From Streptomyces benahoarensis (GTDB lineage Bacteria; Actinomycetota; Actinomycetes; Streptomycetales; Streptomycetaceae): 64,000 nucleotides of DNA. Below, piece after piece: positions 16,330 through 24,053 of the stretch. The position numbers were made by a program, and so were the translations under genes. How positions within the stretch are numbered: position 1 is the first letter of the stretch; every line of letters begins with the position of its first letter. The stretch is taken from assembly GCF_007280575.1 (NCBI RefSeq), contig NZ_VKJP01000001.1, positions 1 through 64,000 of the forward strand. The letters are read 5' to 3'. The notes below the pieces were generated by a model. The model worked only from the letters and a program-made list of their open reading frames with translations, had not been told where the DNA came from and searched no databases.

Positions 16330-17358
16330 ATGGTGCGCGAGCCGGCTCCGAACGTGCTGACCGGGTGGGCTGTTCACAGTCCTGGTCCGATCGCGGACCG
16401 CCCGCTGGCATCCGTGCACCGTCCTGTGCCCGCGCCGGGTCCTGGCGAGCTGTTGCTGTGGGTGGAGGCGTGTGGTGTCTGCCGCACGGACCTGCACCTG
16501 GCCGAAGGCGACCTGCCACCGCACCGGCCGTCGACCGTTCCCGGCCATGAGATCGTCGGCCGCGTGGCCGCCGTCGGCGAATCCGTCACGCGGTTCCGGG
16601 CCGGTGACCGCGCTGGTGGGGCGTGGCTGCGGGGCACCTGCGGCAGCTGCCGCTACTGCCGGGCCGGTCGCGAGAACCTCTGCCCTGCCTCCCTCTACAC
16701 GGGCTGGGACGCGGACGGCGGTTTCGCCGACGCCACCCTCGTCCCGGCGGACTACGCCTACGCGCTCCCGGACGACCAGGACGCCACCCTGCTGGCACCA
16801 CTGCTGTGTGCCGGGATCATCGGCTACCGGGCGCTGCGTCGTAGCGCCCTGCCGCCCAACGGCCGACTCGGAATCTACGGCTTCGGGGCCTCGGCCCATC
16901 TGGCGGCGCAGGTCGCCCTGGCCGAAGGCGCCACCGTCCACGTGCTGACCCGCTCGGTACGAGCCCGTGAACTCGCCGTCGACCTCGGCGCCTCCTCCGT
17001 GGGAGGCGCGTACGACCGCCCTCCCGAACCGCTGGATTCGGCGATCCTGTTCGCGCCGGTAGGTGACCTGGTGCCCGTGGCCCTGGAGGCGCTGGACCGT
17101 TCGGGAACGCTCGCCGTTGCGGGCATCCACCTCACCGACATCCCCGCACTCAACTACGGGCGCCACCTCTTCGAGGAGCGGAACCTGCGCAGCGTCACCT
17201 CCAACACACGGCAGGACGGCCGCGACTTCCTGGACACGGCCGCGCGGATCGGCATCCAAGTCACCGTCAGCCCGTATCCGTTGAGCCGTGCCGACCAGGC
17301 TCTGAGGGACCTGGCCGCAGACCGGGTCAACGGCGCCGCCGTGCTCGTGCCCGGATGA
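16330..17358 (+). CDS. Zinc-dependent alcohol dehydrogenase
   Basis: 342-aa medium-chain dehydrogenase, NAD(P)-dependent and cytosolic. Catalytic zinc ligands are seen as GVCRTDLH (Cys51) and PGHE (His72, Glu73). The four structural-zinc cysteines lie in [17 protein letters not shown]. The Rossmann nucleotide-binding loop is [11 protein letters not shown]. The C-terminal half of the nucleotide domain is normal. The start ATG 16330 is preceded by only a weak ribosome-binding site. Substrate preference (ethanol or longer/branched alcohols) cannot be read from sequence. The gene stands alone. Confidence 0.88.
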   Translation: MVREPAPNVLTGWAVHSPGPIADRPLASVHRPVPAPGPGELLLWVEACGVCRTDLHLAEGDLPPHRPSTVPGHEIVGRVAAVGESVTRFRAGDRAGGAWLRGTCGSCRYCRAGRENLCPASLYTGWDADGGFADATLVPADYAYALPDDQDATLLAPLLCAGIIGYRALRRSALPPNGRLGIYGFGASAHLAAQVALAEGATVHVLTRSVRARELAVDLGASSVGGAYDRPPEPLDSAILFAPVGDLVPVALEALDRSGTLAVAGIHLTDIPALNYGRHLFEERNLRSVTSNTRQDGRDFLDTAARIGIQVTVSPYPLSRADQALRDLAADRVNGAAVLVPG

Positions 17359-17544
17359 CCCGCCGCGGCGCACTCCGTGGACGTACCCCGAGCAGTCGGT
17401 CCGTGGATGCAGGCTGTGGCGCAAGTGCCCGGGACGGGCGTCCACCCGAGCGCGACGAAGCTCCCCCAAGCGGGACGGGGCTGAAAGGGTGACGATGGAA
17501 ACGTCCGTATTCGACCGTGTCGTCCCATGAGAGAGGTGGCAGGC

Positions 17545-18219
17545 ATGACGAATCCCCCCACGGCCTCGGACGACGGCCCGCAGCAACCCCCAGACGCCTC
17601 TGCGGAAAGCGAGCACCTGGGGATGCTGACCAACCTCGGCTGGCAGGCCCTGTTCACCATCGGCCTGGCGTCGATCGCCCTGGGCGTGATCGTCCTGGTC
17701 TGGCCGGGCAAAACGTTGCTCGTCGTCGGTATCGCCTTCGGCGTCTACCTCTTGGTCAGCGGTGTCTTCCAACTGGCCGGCGCCTTCGGCACACACGTTC
17801 CCGGGCATCTGCGGGCACTGCACTTCATCACGGGTGCGATCAGTGTGCTCCTCGGACTCATCTGCTTCCGGGGCACCCTGCAATCGACCCTGTTGCTCGC
17901 CCTCTGGATCGGCTTCGGCTGGCTGGTGCGCGGCATCATGGTGACCGCGGCCGCAGGTTCGGCTCGCCAAGCCCCCGCGCGTGGCTGGCAGCTCTTCCTG
18001 GGCATCATCACCCTGCTCGCAGGCATCGTGCTGATCGTCTCGCCGTTCGGTTCGATCGCCGCGCTCACTTCGGTGACGGGCATCATGGCCATCGTCCTGG
18101 GCGTCGCAGAGGTGATCAACGCCATTCGCCTGCGCATCGCCATCGGACGCGACGCCAAGGGCGCCGCCACCAGGCATCGGCGGTCCGTGTTCCCCCCACG
18201 CCCTCACCCGCAGCACTGA
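17545..18219 (+). CDS. HdeD-family membrane protein
   Basis: 224 aa with six predicted transmembrane helices between residues about 30 and 205 (for example ALFTIGLASIALGVIVLVW, ALHFITGAISVLLGLICF, LFLGIITLLAGIVLIV). The arrangement of paired helices and the W(P/F)G-type turns fit the HdeD/DUF308 family; in enterobacteria HdeD is linked to acid resistance, but the actinobacterial role is unknown. ATG 17545 was chosen over 17527 because GAGAGGTGG precedes it. A short Arg/His-rich cytoplasmic tail follows. Monocistronic, ending at a strong hairpin. Confidence 0.85.
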   Translation: MTNPPTASDDGPQQPPDASAESEHLGMLTNLGWQALFTIGLASIALGVIVLVWPGKTLLVVGIAFGVYLLVSGVFQLAGAFGTHVPGHLRALHFITGAISVLLGLICFRGTLQSTLLLALWIGFGWLVRGIMVTAAAGSARQAPARGWQLFLGIITLLAGIVLIVSPFGSIAALTSVTGIMAIVLGVAEVINAIRLRIAIGRDAKGAATRHRRSVFPPRPHPQH

Positions 18220-18234
18220 CACGAGGGGCTCCTG

Positions 18235-18265
18235 TCCGGGACGGCGCGAAGCACGCCGTCCCGGA
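18235..18265. terminator. Bidirectional terminator hairpin
   Basis: Perfect 12-bp stem (18235-18246 with 18254-18265) and a 7-base loop, centred between the convergent HdeD-like and thioesterase genes. Confidence 0.75.
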
Positions 18266-18288
18266 TACCCGGAGCGCAGCAAGGGGCG

Positions 18289-18729
18289 TCAGGTACGCGC
18301 TTTTGCCGACCCGTCGCGCAGCGCCGCGTGCCAGAGTCGCATCGTGCGGGACCACGGGGACGGCCTGCCGTCCGGACCGACCTTGACGAGGGTACGGGTA
18401 CCCGTGGCCCGGGGCAGCGGATCACCACCCTGTCGGGCATGGAAGCGCCACCTCATGCTCGTACGCCCCAGATGAGTCAGCCACAGGTCGACGGCGAGCC
18501 GGTCCGCACCGTCCACCGGGGCCTGGAACTCGATGGCGAACTGGCGCACGACGTAGCGCAGATCGGGGTGACGCTCCCCGGCGCCCCCGGTGTCGTATCC
18601 GGCCCCGGCGAAGGCCGCCGTCGTGGCGCGTTCGACGTGCAGGGCGTAACGCGTGTTGTGCAGATGGCCGTTGAGGTCGAGTTCGTCGAAGTGCACCGGC
18701 GCGGCGTGAAGGAGATGCGGGACGTCCAC
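18289..18729 (-). CDS. Acyl-CoA thioesterase (hotdog fold)
   Basis: 146-aa protein of the 4-hydroxybenzoyl-CoA thioesterase/YbgC type that would hydrolyse acyl-CoA thioesters in the cytoplasm. The family pattern is present: FDELDLNGHLHNTRYALHVERA near residue 14, with the Asp/His/Asn of the active-site turn, followed by the long hotdog helix. GTG 18729 follows GGAGGAACACC. Its promoter region carries the same CGATCGAT operator as the divergent permease gene plus a 21-bp tandem repeat, which places it in the TetR regulon of this locus. Confidence 0.85.
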   Translation of the reverse strand: MDVPHLLHAAPVHFDELDLNGHLHNTRYALHVERATTAAFAGAGYDTGGAGERHPDLRYVVRQFAIEFQAPVDGADRLAVDLWLTHLGRTSMRWRFHARQGGDPLPRATGTRTLVKVGPDGRPSPWSRTMRLWHAALRDGSAKART

Positions 18730-18752
18730 GGTGTTCCTCCGGCTCGCCGCTC

Positions 18753-18794
18753 ATGTGCCCGCTGAGGGGGCATATGTGCCTGTTGAGGGGGCAT
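18753..18794. repeat. Two tandem copies of a 21-bp element
   Basis: Two adjacent units, 18753-18773 and 18774-18794, differ at only two positions. Each reads ATGTGCC...GAGGGGGCAT and has partial dyad symmetry. They lie 24-65 bp upstream of the thioesterase start, where a second regulator could bind, and directly beside the TetR-type operator. Confidence 0.65.
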
Positions 18795-18802
18795 ACGATC
18801 TC

Positions 18803-18821
18803 GCTCGATCGATCGATAGCG
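18803..18821. promoter_or_regulatory. TetR operator copy 1 (thioesterase promoter)
   Basis: GCTCGATCGATCGATAGCG, built on the palindrome CGATCGATCG. It matches the operator seen at 19005, 20639 and 21549 and lies about 80 bp upstream of the thioesterase start. Confidence 0.7.
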
Positions 18822-19004
18822 TAGGGCGTCGATCCGGAGCAACGCAATACTTTCGCCTCTCCGGCACCCTCGGCGTCGGCCCACCCCTCCAGCGCCTCTC
18901 CGACGGAGCGATCAAGGGATGACCAGGGATGTCTTGACCGCATTCGGGAATCCCCTCGGCGAGAAGTCTTGTCCCAGCTCGGTTCCGGCCCTACCTTGAC
19001 GCAA

Positions 19005-19028
19005 ACCAATCGATCGGTCGATCGAGTG
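19005..19028. promoter_or_regulatory. TetR operator copy 2 with promoter (permease)
   Basis: An AATCGATCGGTCGATCGA core directly follows a TTGAC -35-like hexamer at 18996-19000 and ends 11 bases before the permease ATG. Binding here would cover the -10 region and transcription start, as expected for repression. Confidence 0.75.
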
Positions 19029-19039
19029 AGGGAGACGTC

Positions 19040-20548
19040 ATGACCCGGGATCCAGCAGCACCCCGACAGGCACCACCGCCCGAGGCGGCGTCTCGCCCCC
19101 TCGCCACGGAGACGCCCCACCAGGGCACCGGCAGCCCGACCGCCGCCGGGGATGCCGGCACAGCCACCGGGCGCGCGGGCGGCGACTCCGGCCTCGAACG
19201 CGGCCTGCGGAACCGCCAGATGAGCATGATCGCCATCGGCGGGGTGGTCGGCGCGGGCCTGTTCGTGGGGTCGGGAACGGTCATCCGCAGCACCGGCCCG
19301 GCGGCCCTGGTCTCGTACGCCATCGCGGGCCTGCTGGTCATCCTCGTCATGCGGATGCTCGCCGAACTGGCCGTGGCGGACCCGAGCACCGGCTCGTTCG
19401 CGCACTACGCCTCGCGGGAGTTCGGCAGCTGGTGCGGGCTCGCGATCGGCTGGCTCTACGCCTACTCGTGGTGGGTGACGGTCGGCCTGGAGGCGGTCAT
19501 CGGCGGCGAGTTGGCCCACCACCTCGTCCCCGCGGTCCCCGCCTGGGTCGCGTCCCTGGTCCTCCTCGCCGCGCTCACGGCGTCCAACCTGATCCACGTG
19601 GCCGCGTTCGGCGAGGCGGAGTACTGGTTCGCCCTGATCAAGGTGGTGGCCATCGTCGCCTTCATCGGCCTGGGCGCCCTGGCCGTCGCGGGGCTGCTGC
19701 CGGGCACGGACTCCCCCGGCGCGGCCAACCTCCTCGGGCACGGCGGCTTCGCCCCGGAGGGCTGGTACGCGGTCCTGCCGAGCGTCCTGACCGTGATCTT
19801 CGCGTTCGGCGGCGCCGAAGTGGTCACCATCGCGGCGGGCGAGGCGCCGCGCCCGGCGGAGGCCGTGCGCAAGGCGATCCGTTCCACCACCGCACGCATC
19901 CTCATCTTCTACATCGGCTCCATCGGGGTCATCGTCACGCTGCTGCCGTACGACGAAGCGAGCGTCACGACCAGCCCGTACTCGGCGGCCCTCGACGCGC
20001 TGGGCGTGCCCCAGGCGGGCCGGATCATGGACGTGATCGTGCTGATCGCCGTGGCATCCTGCCTGAACTCCGGCCTCTACACGGCGTCCCGCATGCTGTT
20101 CGCACTGGCCCACCAGCGCGAGGCGCCCCGCGTCTTCGCGCGGACCCACGCGCGCGGCGTCCCCGTACCCGCCGTGCTCGTGGCCGCTCTGGCCGGGCTC
20201 CTCACCCTCGCCTCGAAGTACTTCGCCGGGACCGCCACGCTCTTCACCTTCCTGCTGGACTCCACGGGGGCGGTGATCGTCCTCATGTACCTGTGCGTCG
20301 CGGCGTGCCAGATCCGCAGCCGCATGCGGGCGGAGCGCCACGGGCGGACACCGGCGGTGCGGATGTGGGCCTACCCCTACCTGTCGTGGACGGTCGTCGC
20401 GGCCCTGACGGCGGTCCTCGTGCTGTTGGCCTTCGACTCCACCACCCAGCGCTCGCTGTTCCTGACGCTGTCGGTCACCGTGGCGGCGGCCGCCGTCGGG
20501 GCGCTGCGGCAAAGGCGGGCGCGCACGGGTGACGAGGCCGGGCGGTAG
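19040..20548 (+). CDS. APC-family amino acid permease
   Basis: 502 aa, about 12 transmembrane helices, member of the amino acid-polyamine-organocation superfamily in the cytoplasmic membrane. The first helix has the family signature MIAIGGVVGAGLFVGSG, followed by STGPAALVSYAIAG and the EAEYWFALIKVVAIVAF region; nearest in pattern to GABA/proline-type permeases. A hydrophilic, Pro/Ala-rich tail of about 50 residues precedes helix 1. ATG 19040 follows GAGGGAG. It is the first gene after operator copy 2 and probably imports the amino-group substrate or product of the downstream catabolic genes. Confidence 0.9.
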   Translation: MTRDPAAPRQAPPPEAASRPLATETPHQGTGSPTAAGDAGTATGRAGGDSGLERGLRNRQMSMIAIGGVVGAGLFVGSGTVIRSTGPAALVSYAIAGLLVILVMRMLAELAVADPSTGSFAHYASREFGSWCGLAIGWLYAYSWWVTVGLEAVIGGELAHHLVPAVPAWVASLVLLAALTASNLIHVAAFGEAEYWFALIKVVAIVAFIGLGALAVAGLLPGTDSPGAANLLGHGGFAPEGWYAVLPSVLTVIFAFGGAEVVTIAAGEAPRPAEAVRKAIRSTTARILIFYIGSIGVIVTLLPYDEASVTTSPYSAALDALGVPQAGRIMDVIVLIAVASCLNSGLYTASRMLFALAHQREAPRVFARTHARGVPVPAVLVAALAGLLTLASKYFAGTATLFTFLLDSTGAVIVLMYLCVAACQIRSRMRAERHGRTPAVRMWAYPYLSWTVVAALTAVLVLLAFDSTTQRSLFLTLSVTVAAAAVGALRQRRARTGDEAGR

Positions 20549-20638
20549 CCACGGCGCCGGGACCGTGGCGGTGCGGCGTCCGGCGCGGCGGCGGGCGCCT
20601 GTCCCGGGCGGCTCTCGTGGTTGCGGCGCACGCTTGCC

Positions 20639-20655
20639 AATCGATCGACCGATAG
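20639..20655. promoter_or_regulatory. TetR operator copy 3 (autoregulation)
   Basis: AATCGATCGACCGATAG, 60 bp upstream of the repressor start. Same core as the other three sites, so the repressor likely controls itself. Confidence 0.7.
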
Positions 20656-20714
20656 GGCGCGGTAAACTCGGGCCGTCCGTCCCGCATGCCCGCTCCGAGC
20701 GAAGGATCGTCCCC

Positions 20715-21416
20715 GTGCCCAAGGCTCCCAGCACGCGCGCCGGCGCGAACGCACGTCGCCAGGTCTGGGACGCGGCGATCCGCCTGTTCGCCACGAAAGG
20801 CTTCCACGGCGTGGGCATCCGGGAGTTGGCCGAGGGCGCGGGGATGTCGTCCGCGACCCTCTACCACTACATGGGCACCAAGGAGGAGCTGCTCGCCTCG
20901 ATCATGCGGGCCAGCCTCGACCGGCTGAACGACGCGGCCGAGCGGGTCGTCGCGGACGCGCCCGACCCGCAGTCACAGATCATCCGGCTCGTCCACGTTC
21001 ACGTGCTCACGCACGCGCTGCGTCCGGAGGAGACCGCCGTGGTCGACAACGAGCTGGAGGCGCTCGGGCCCGAGCGCCGCACGGCGATGGTGGCCCTCAG
21101 GGACGCGTACGAGGACCACTGGCGGCGCGCCATCGCCAACGGCTGCGCCTCCGGCCTGTTCACGGTGCCCGACCGGACCTTCGCGCGGATGGCGTTGCTG
21201 GAGATGTGCTCCGCGGTGGCCAAGTGGTACTCCCCCGACGGCTCGATCGCGCTCGACGGGGTGGCGACGGCACACGCGCGCCTGGCGCTACAGCTGCTCG
21301 GCGTCCCGGCGCACACGATGCCGCGTCCCGCGCCCGCCGAGATCCACACGGCGCGGGCGCTGGTGGAGGAGATCTGGCAGGTCAGCCTGGGCGCGAGCGC
21401 GCCCGCCTCGACCTGA
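20715..21416 (+). CDS. TetR-family repressor of the acyl-CoA regulon
   Basis: 233 aa. An N-terminal helix-turn-helix domain (residues about 14-60: AIRLFATKGFHGVGIRELAEGAGMSSATLYHYM in continuous family register) is followed by a TetR_C ligand domain with FadR/KstR-like layout. GTG 20715 is preceded by AAGGA; codons upstream in frame are unlike the family. It is flanked by four copies of one palindrome, one before each gene or operon of the locus. The inducing ligand is probably an acyl-CoA, by analogy with TetR-type fatty-acid regulators and the neighbouring enzymes. Confidence 0.88.
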   Translation: MPKAPSTRAGANARRQVWDAAIRLFATKGFHGVGIRELAEGAGMSSATLYHYMGTKEELLASIMRASLDRLNDAAERVVADAPDPQSQIIRLVHVHVLTHALRPEETAVVDNELEALGPERRTAMVALRDAYEDHWRRAIANGCASGLFTVPDRTFARMALLEMCSAVAKWYSPDGSIALDGVATAHARLALQLLGVPAHTMPRPAPAEIHTARALVEEIWQVSLGASAPAST

Positions 21417-21548
21417 CGCCCCTTTGGCCGCTCCCCTCTCGCCTCGCCCTGCGCACGGCGGCGTACGGCCGTCGCCGCCCCTCACCCCACCCCCGTTTCA
21501 GACGCCGTAAGTCCGTCGGCTCACCGGGTCCGCACGGCCGCGCACAAG

Positions 21549-21574
21549 CTCTATCGATCGACCGATCGATAGAG
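21549..21574. promoter_or_regulatory. TetR operator copy 4 (catabolic operon)
   Basis: A 26-bp palindrome, symmetrical except at the two central bases, with 12-bp arms starting CTCTATCGATCG. It lies 40 bp upstream of the enoyl-CoA hydratase start. It is the most symmetrical of the four sites and probably the strongest. Confidence 0.8.
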
Positions 21575-21613
21575 TAACGTGCGCGCTGTTGGGCGACTCC
21601 TGAGGAGCACCTT

Positions 21614-22456
21614 GTGGCTATTGACACCCTTCCCACCGGTACGGCGAACAGCGTCCGTCCGGCCGGCGGCACCGGGGATCCCTGTGTCGCGTACACGGTC
21701 CTCGACCACGGCATCGCGCGCATCCGCCTGTCCCGGCCGCACCGCCTGAACGCCGTGACCGAGCGGCTCGTCGACGACCTGCTGGCGGCCCTGCACAGGG
21801 CGGCCGACGACGACGTGCGCGCCGTCGTCCTCTGCGGCGCGGGCCGGGCCTTCTGCTCCGGCCACGACCTGAAGGCCGAGCCCGCGCCGGCGGACGCGGC
21901 GGGAACCCGCGCCCGCCTGGACCGCATCCAGGACGTGACCCGGCTCATCCGGGACGCCCCCTTCCCCGTCGTGGCGGCCGTGCACGGGTACGCGCTGGGG
22001 GCGGGCTGCGAGTTCGCCCTCTCCTGCGACCTGGTCGTCGCGGCGGAGGGCACCCGGTTCGGCTTCCCGGAGGTGGGTGTCGGGCTCAGCGTGACCGGGG
22101 GCGTCTCACGCCTGCTGACCACCACCGTCGGCGCGATCAAGGCGAAGGAACTCGTCCTGCTGGGCGAGCACTTCGACGCCCGGGAAGCGCGGCGGCTGGG
22201 TCTGGTCACCCGGGTCAGCGCACCGGGGCGGCACGAGACCGTGGCGACCGAGCTGGCGTCCGCCCTCGCGGAACGGCCGCCGTTCGCGCTCGCGCTCGCC
22301 AAGAAGCTGATCGACGAGGGCCTGGACGGCACCGTCGAGCAGGCCCTGGCACGTGAGGTGTCGGCGGCCCAGATCACCGGGCACAGCGGCGAACACGACC
22401 GCCCCCGGGAGGCGTTCGCCCAGTCGCCCGCGCCGGTCCAGGAGGGCGACCGGTGA
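21614..22456 (+). CDS. Enoyl-CoA hydratase/isomerase family protein
   Basis: 280-aa crotonase-fold enzyme. The oxyanion-hole motifs are present: AGRAFCSGHDLK and the AVHGYALGAGCEFALSCDL block, followed by FGFPEVGVGLSVTGGVS. It would hydrate or isomerise an enoyl-CoA in beta-oxidation-like degradation; the catalytic Glu of classical hydratases cannot be assigned with certainty. GTG 21614 follows GAGGAG. First gene of a three-gene operon with the ligase (4-bp overlap) and amidohydrolase, under operator copy 4. Confidence 0.88.
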   Translation: MAIDTLPTGTANSVRPAGGTGDPCVAYTVLDHGIARIRLSRPHRLNAVTERLVDDLLAALHRAADDDVRAVVLCGAGRAFCSGHDLKAEPAPADAAGTRARLDRIQDVTRLIRDAPFPVVAAVHGYALGAGCEFALSCDLVVAAEGTRFGFPEVGVGLSVTGGVSRLLTTTVGAIKAKELVLLGEHFDAREARRLGLVTRVSAPGRHETVATELASALAERPPFALALAKKLIDEGLDGTVEQALAREVSAAQITGHSGEHDRPREAFAQSPAPVQEGDR

Positions 22457-24039
22457 TCCCGTCCGACGGCCCGGACCGTACGGGCCCGCCGCCGCAGTCC
22501 GTACCCGATCTGGCGACGCTCGTGGAACGGGCGGCGGCCCTGTGGCCCGACCGGGTGGCCTGGACGTTCGACGACTACGCCCGCGACCTCACCTTCGCCG
22601 ACGTCGCACGCGGCGTCCGGCGGACGGCGGCGGACCTGAGCGGGGCGGGTGTCGGGCGGGACGGCCGCGTCGCCGTCCTGCTCCGTAATCGCCCGGAGTT
22701 CCCGCTCACCTGGCTGGCCCTGGCGGCGCTCGGCGCCGCCATGGTGCCCGTCAACACGGCCTACCGCAGCCACGACGCGGAGCACGTACTACGGGACTCC
22801 GGTGCCCAACTCCTCGTGACATGCGAGGAGTTCCGCCCCATGGCCGAGGAATTGCTGGCGTCCGTCCCCACCCTGCGCGCCGTCCGGTACGTCGACAAGC
22901 CATCACCTCCTGTCGTTCCGGCCCCTCCTCCCCACGGCGGCCCGCCCGGCCCCGGCGAACTCGTCAACGTCCAGTACACCTCCGGAACCACCGGCAGCCC
23001 CAAGGGCTGCCTCCTGCCGCACCGCTACTGGCTGTCCCTGGCGGGCAGCCTCGTCACCGAGTTCCCGCACCTGGGGCCGGACGACACCCTGCTCACCTGC
23101 CAGCCGTTCCACTACATCGACCCGCAGTGGAACGTCGCCGCGGCCCTCCTCGCGGGCAGCCGCCTCGTCGTCCTGGACCGCTTCCACCCCACCACGTTCT
23201 GGCAGAAGGTCAGGGAGCACCGCGTCACGTACCTCTACTGCCTGGGCCTGATGCCCACGCTGCTGCTGCGGATGCCGGAGCACCCCGAGGACCGCAACCA
23301 CCGCGTACGCGCCGTCCAGTGCTCCGCCATTCCGCCCGCGCTGCACGCCCGGCTGGAGGAGCGCTGGGGCGTCCCGTGGTACGAGGCGTTCGGCATGACG
23401 GAGACCGGCGCGGACCTGCGTGTCGGGCCCGCGGACCACGACGCGGCCGTGGGCAGCGGCTGCATCGGACGGCCGCTGCTCCATCGCGCCGTCCGCATCG
23501 CCGGGCCGGACGGCGCCTCGCTCCCGGCCCACGCGGTGGGCGAGATCCAGCTGCGCGGCCCCGGCATGATGGCGGGCTATCTCGGCCGCCCGGACGAGAC
23601 GGCGGCCGCGTTCGCGGACGGCTGGTTCCACACCGGGGACCTCGGCCACCTGGACGAGGAGGGCCGGGTCCACTTCCGGGGCCGCCTCAAGGACATGATC
23701 CGCCGCAGCGGCGAGAACGTCTCGGCGGCCGAGCTGGAGGAGGTGCTCACCGCGCACCCGCGCGTCCACCTGGCCGCCGTCGTCCCGGTCGCCGACGAGC
23801 TGCGCGGCGAGGAGATCAAGGCGTACGTCGTGCCGGACGGCGAGGAGCCGGCGCCCGATCCGGACGACCTCGCCGCCCACTGCGGCGAACGGCTGGCCGC
23901 CTTCAAGGTGCCCCGCTACTGGGAGCTGCGCGACCGGCTCCCCATGACCCCGTCGGAGCGCGTCGCGAAGGGCGAGCTCCGCAAGCACCCCGCACCCGCG
24001 GGGCGGACGTACGACCGTCAGGAAAAGGTGTGGCGGTGA
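22453..24039 (+). CDS. Acyl-CoA ligase (CaiC-like)
   Basis: 528-aa ANL-superfamily enzyme that adenylates a carboxylic acid and transfers it to CoA. Core motifs are YTSGTTGSPKGC (about residue 177), AFGMTETG, WFHTGDLG and GRLKDMIRRSGENVS, and the C-terminal catalytic Lys is in SERVAKGELRK. Motif order resembles crotonobetaine/carnitine-CoA ligases and other short-acyl ligases. GTG 22453 overlaps the hydratase stop (GTGA). With the hydratase it should form an acid activation-hydration pathway whose acid may be released by the amidohydrolase encoded next. Confidence 0.9.
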   Translation: MIPSDGPDRTGPPPQSVPDLATLVERAAALWPDRVAWTFDDYARDLTFADVARGVRRTAADLSGAGVGRDGRVAVLLRNRPEFPLTWLALAALGAAMVPVNTAYRSHDAEHVLRDSGAQLLVTCEEFRPMAEELLASVPTLRAVRYVDKPSPPVVPAPPPHGGPPGPGELVNVQYTSGTTGSPKGCLLPHRYWLSLAGSLVTEFPHLGPDDTLLTCQPFHYIDPQWNVAAALLAGSRLVVLDRFHPTTFWQKVREHRVTYLYCLGLMPTLLLRMPEHPEDRNHRVRAVQCSAIPPALHARLEERWGVPWYEAFGMTETGADLRVGPADHDAAVGSGCIGRPLLHRAVRIAGPDGASLPAHAVGEIQLRGPGMMAGYLGRPDETAAAFADGWFHTGDLGHLDEEGRVHFRGRLKDMIRRSGENVSAAELEEVLTAHPRVHLAAVVPVADELRGEEIKAYVVPDGEEPAPDPDDLAAHCGERLAAFKVPRYWELRDRLPMTPSERVAKGELRKHPAPAGRTYDRQEKVWR

Positions 24040-24053
24040 GGAGAGGAAAACCC

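Noticed and set aside
15748-18282. 844-codon minus-strand frame
   Set aside because: Most of it is antisense to the alcohol dehydrogenase and HdeD-like genes; only its last 130 codons show histidine-kinase homology.
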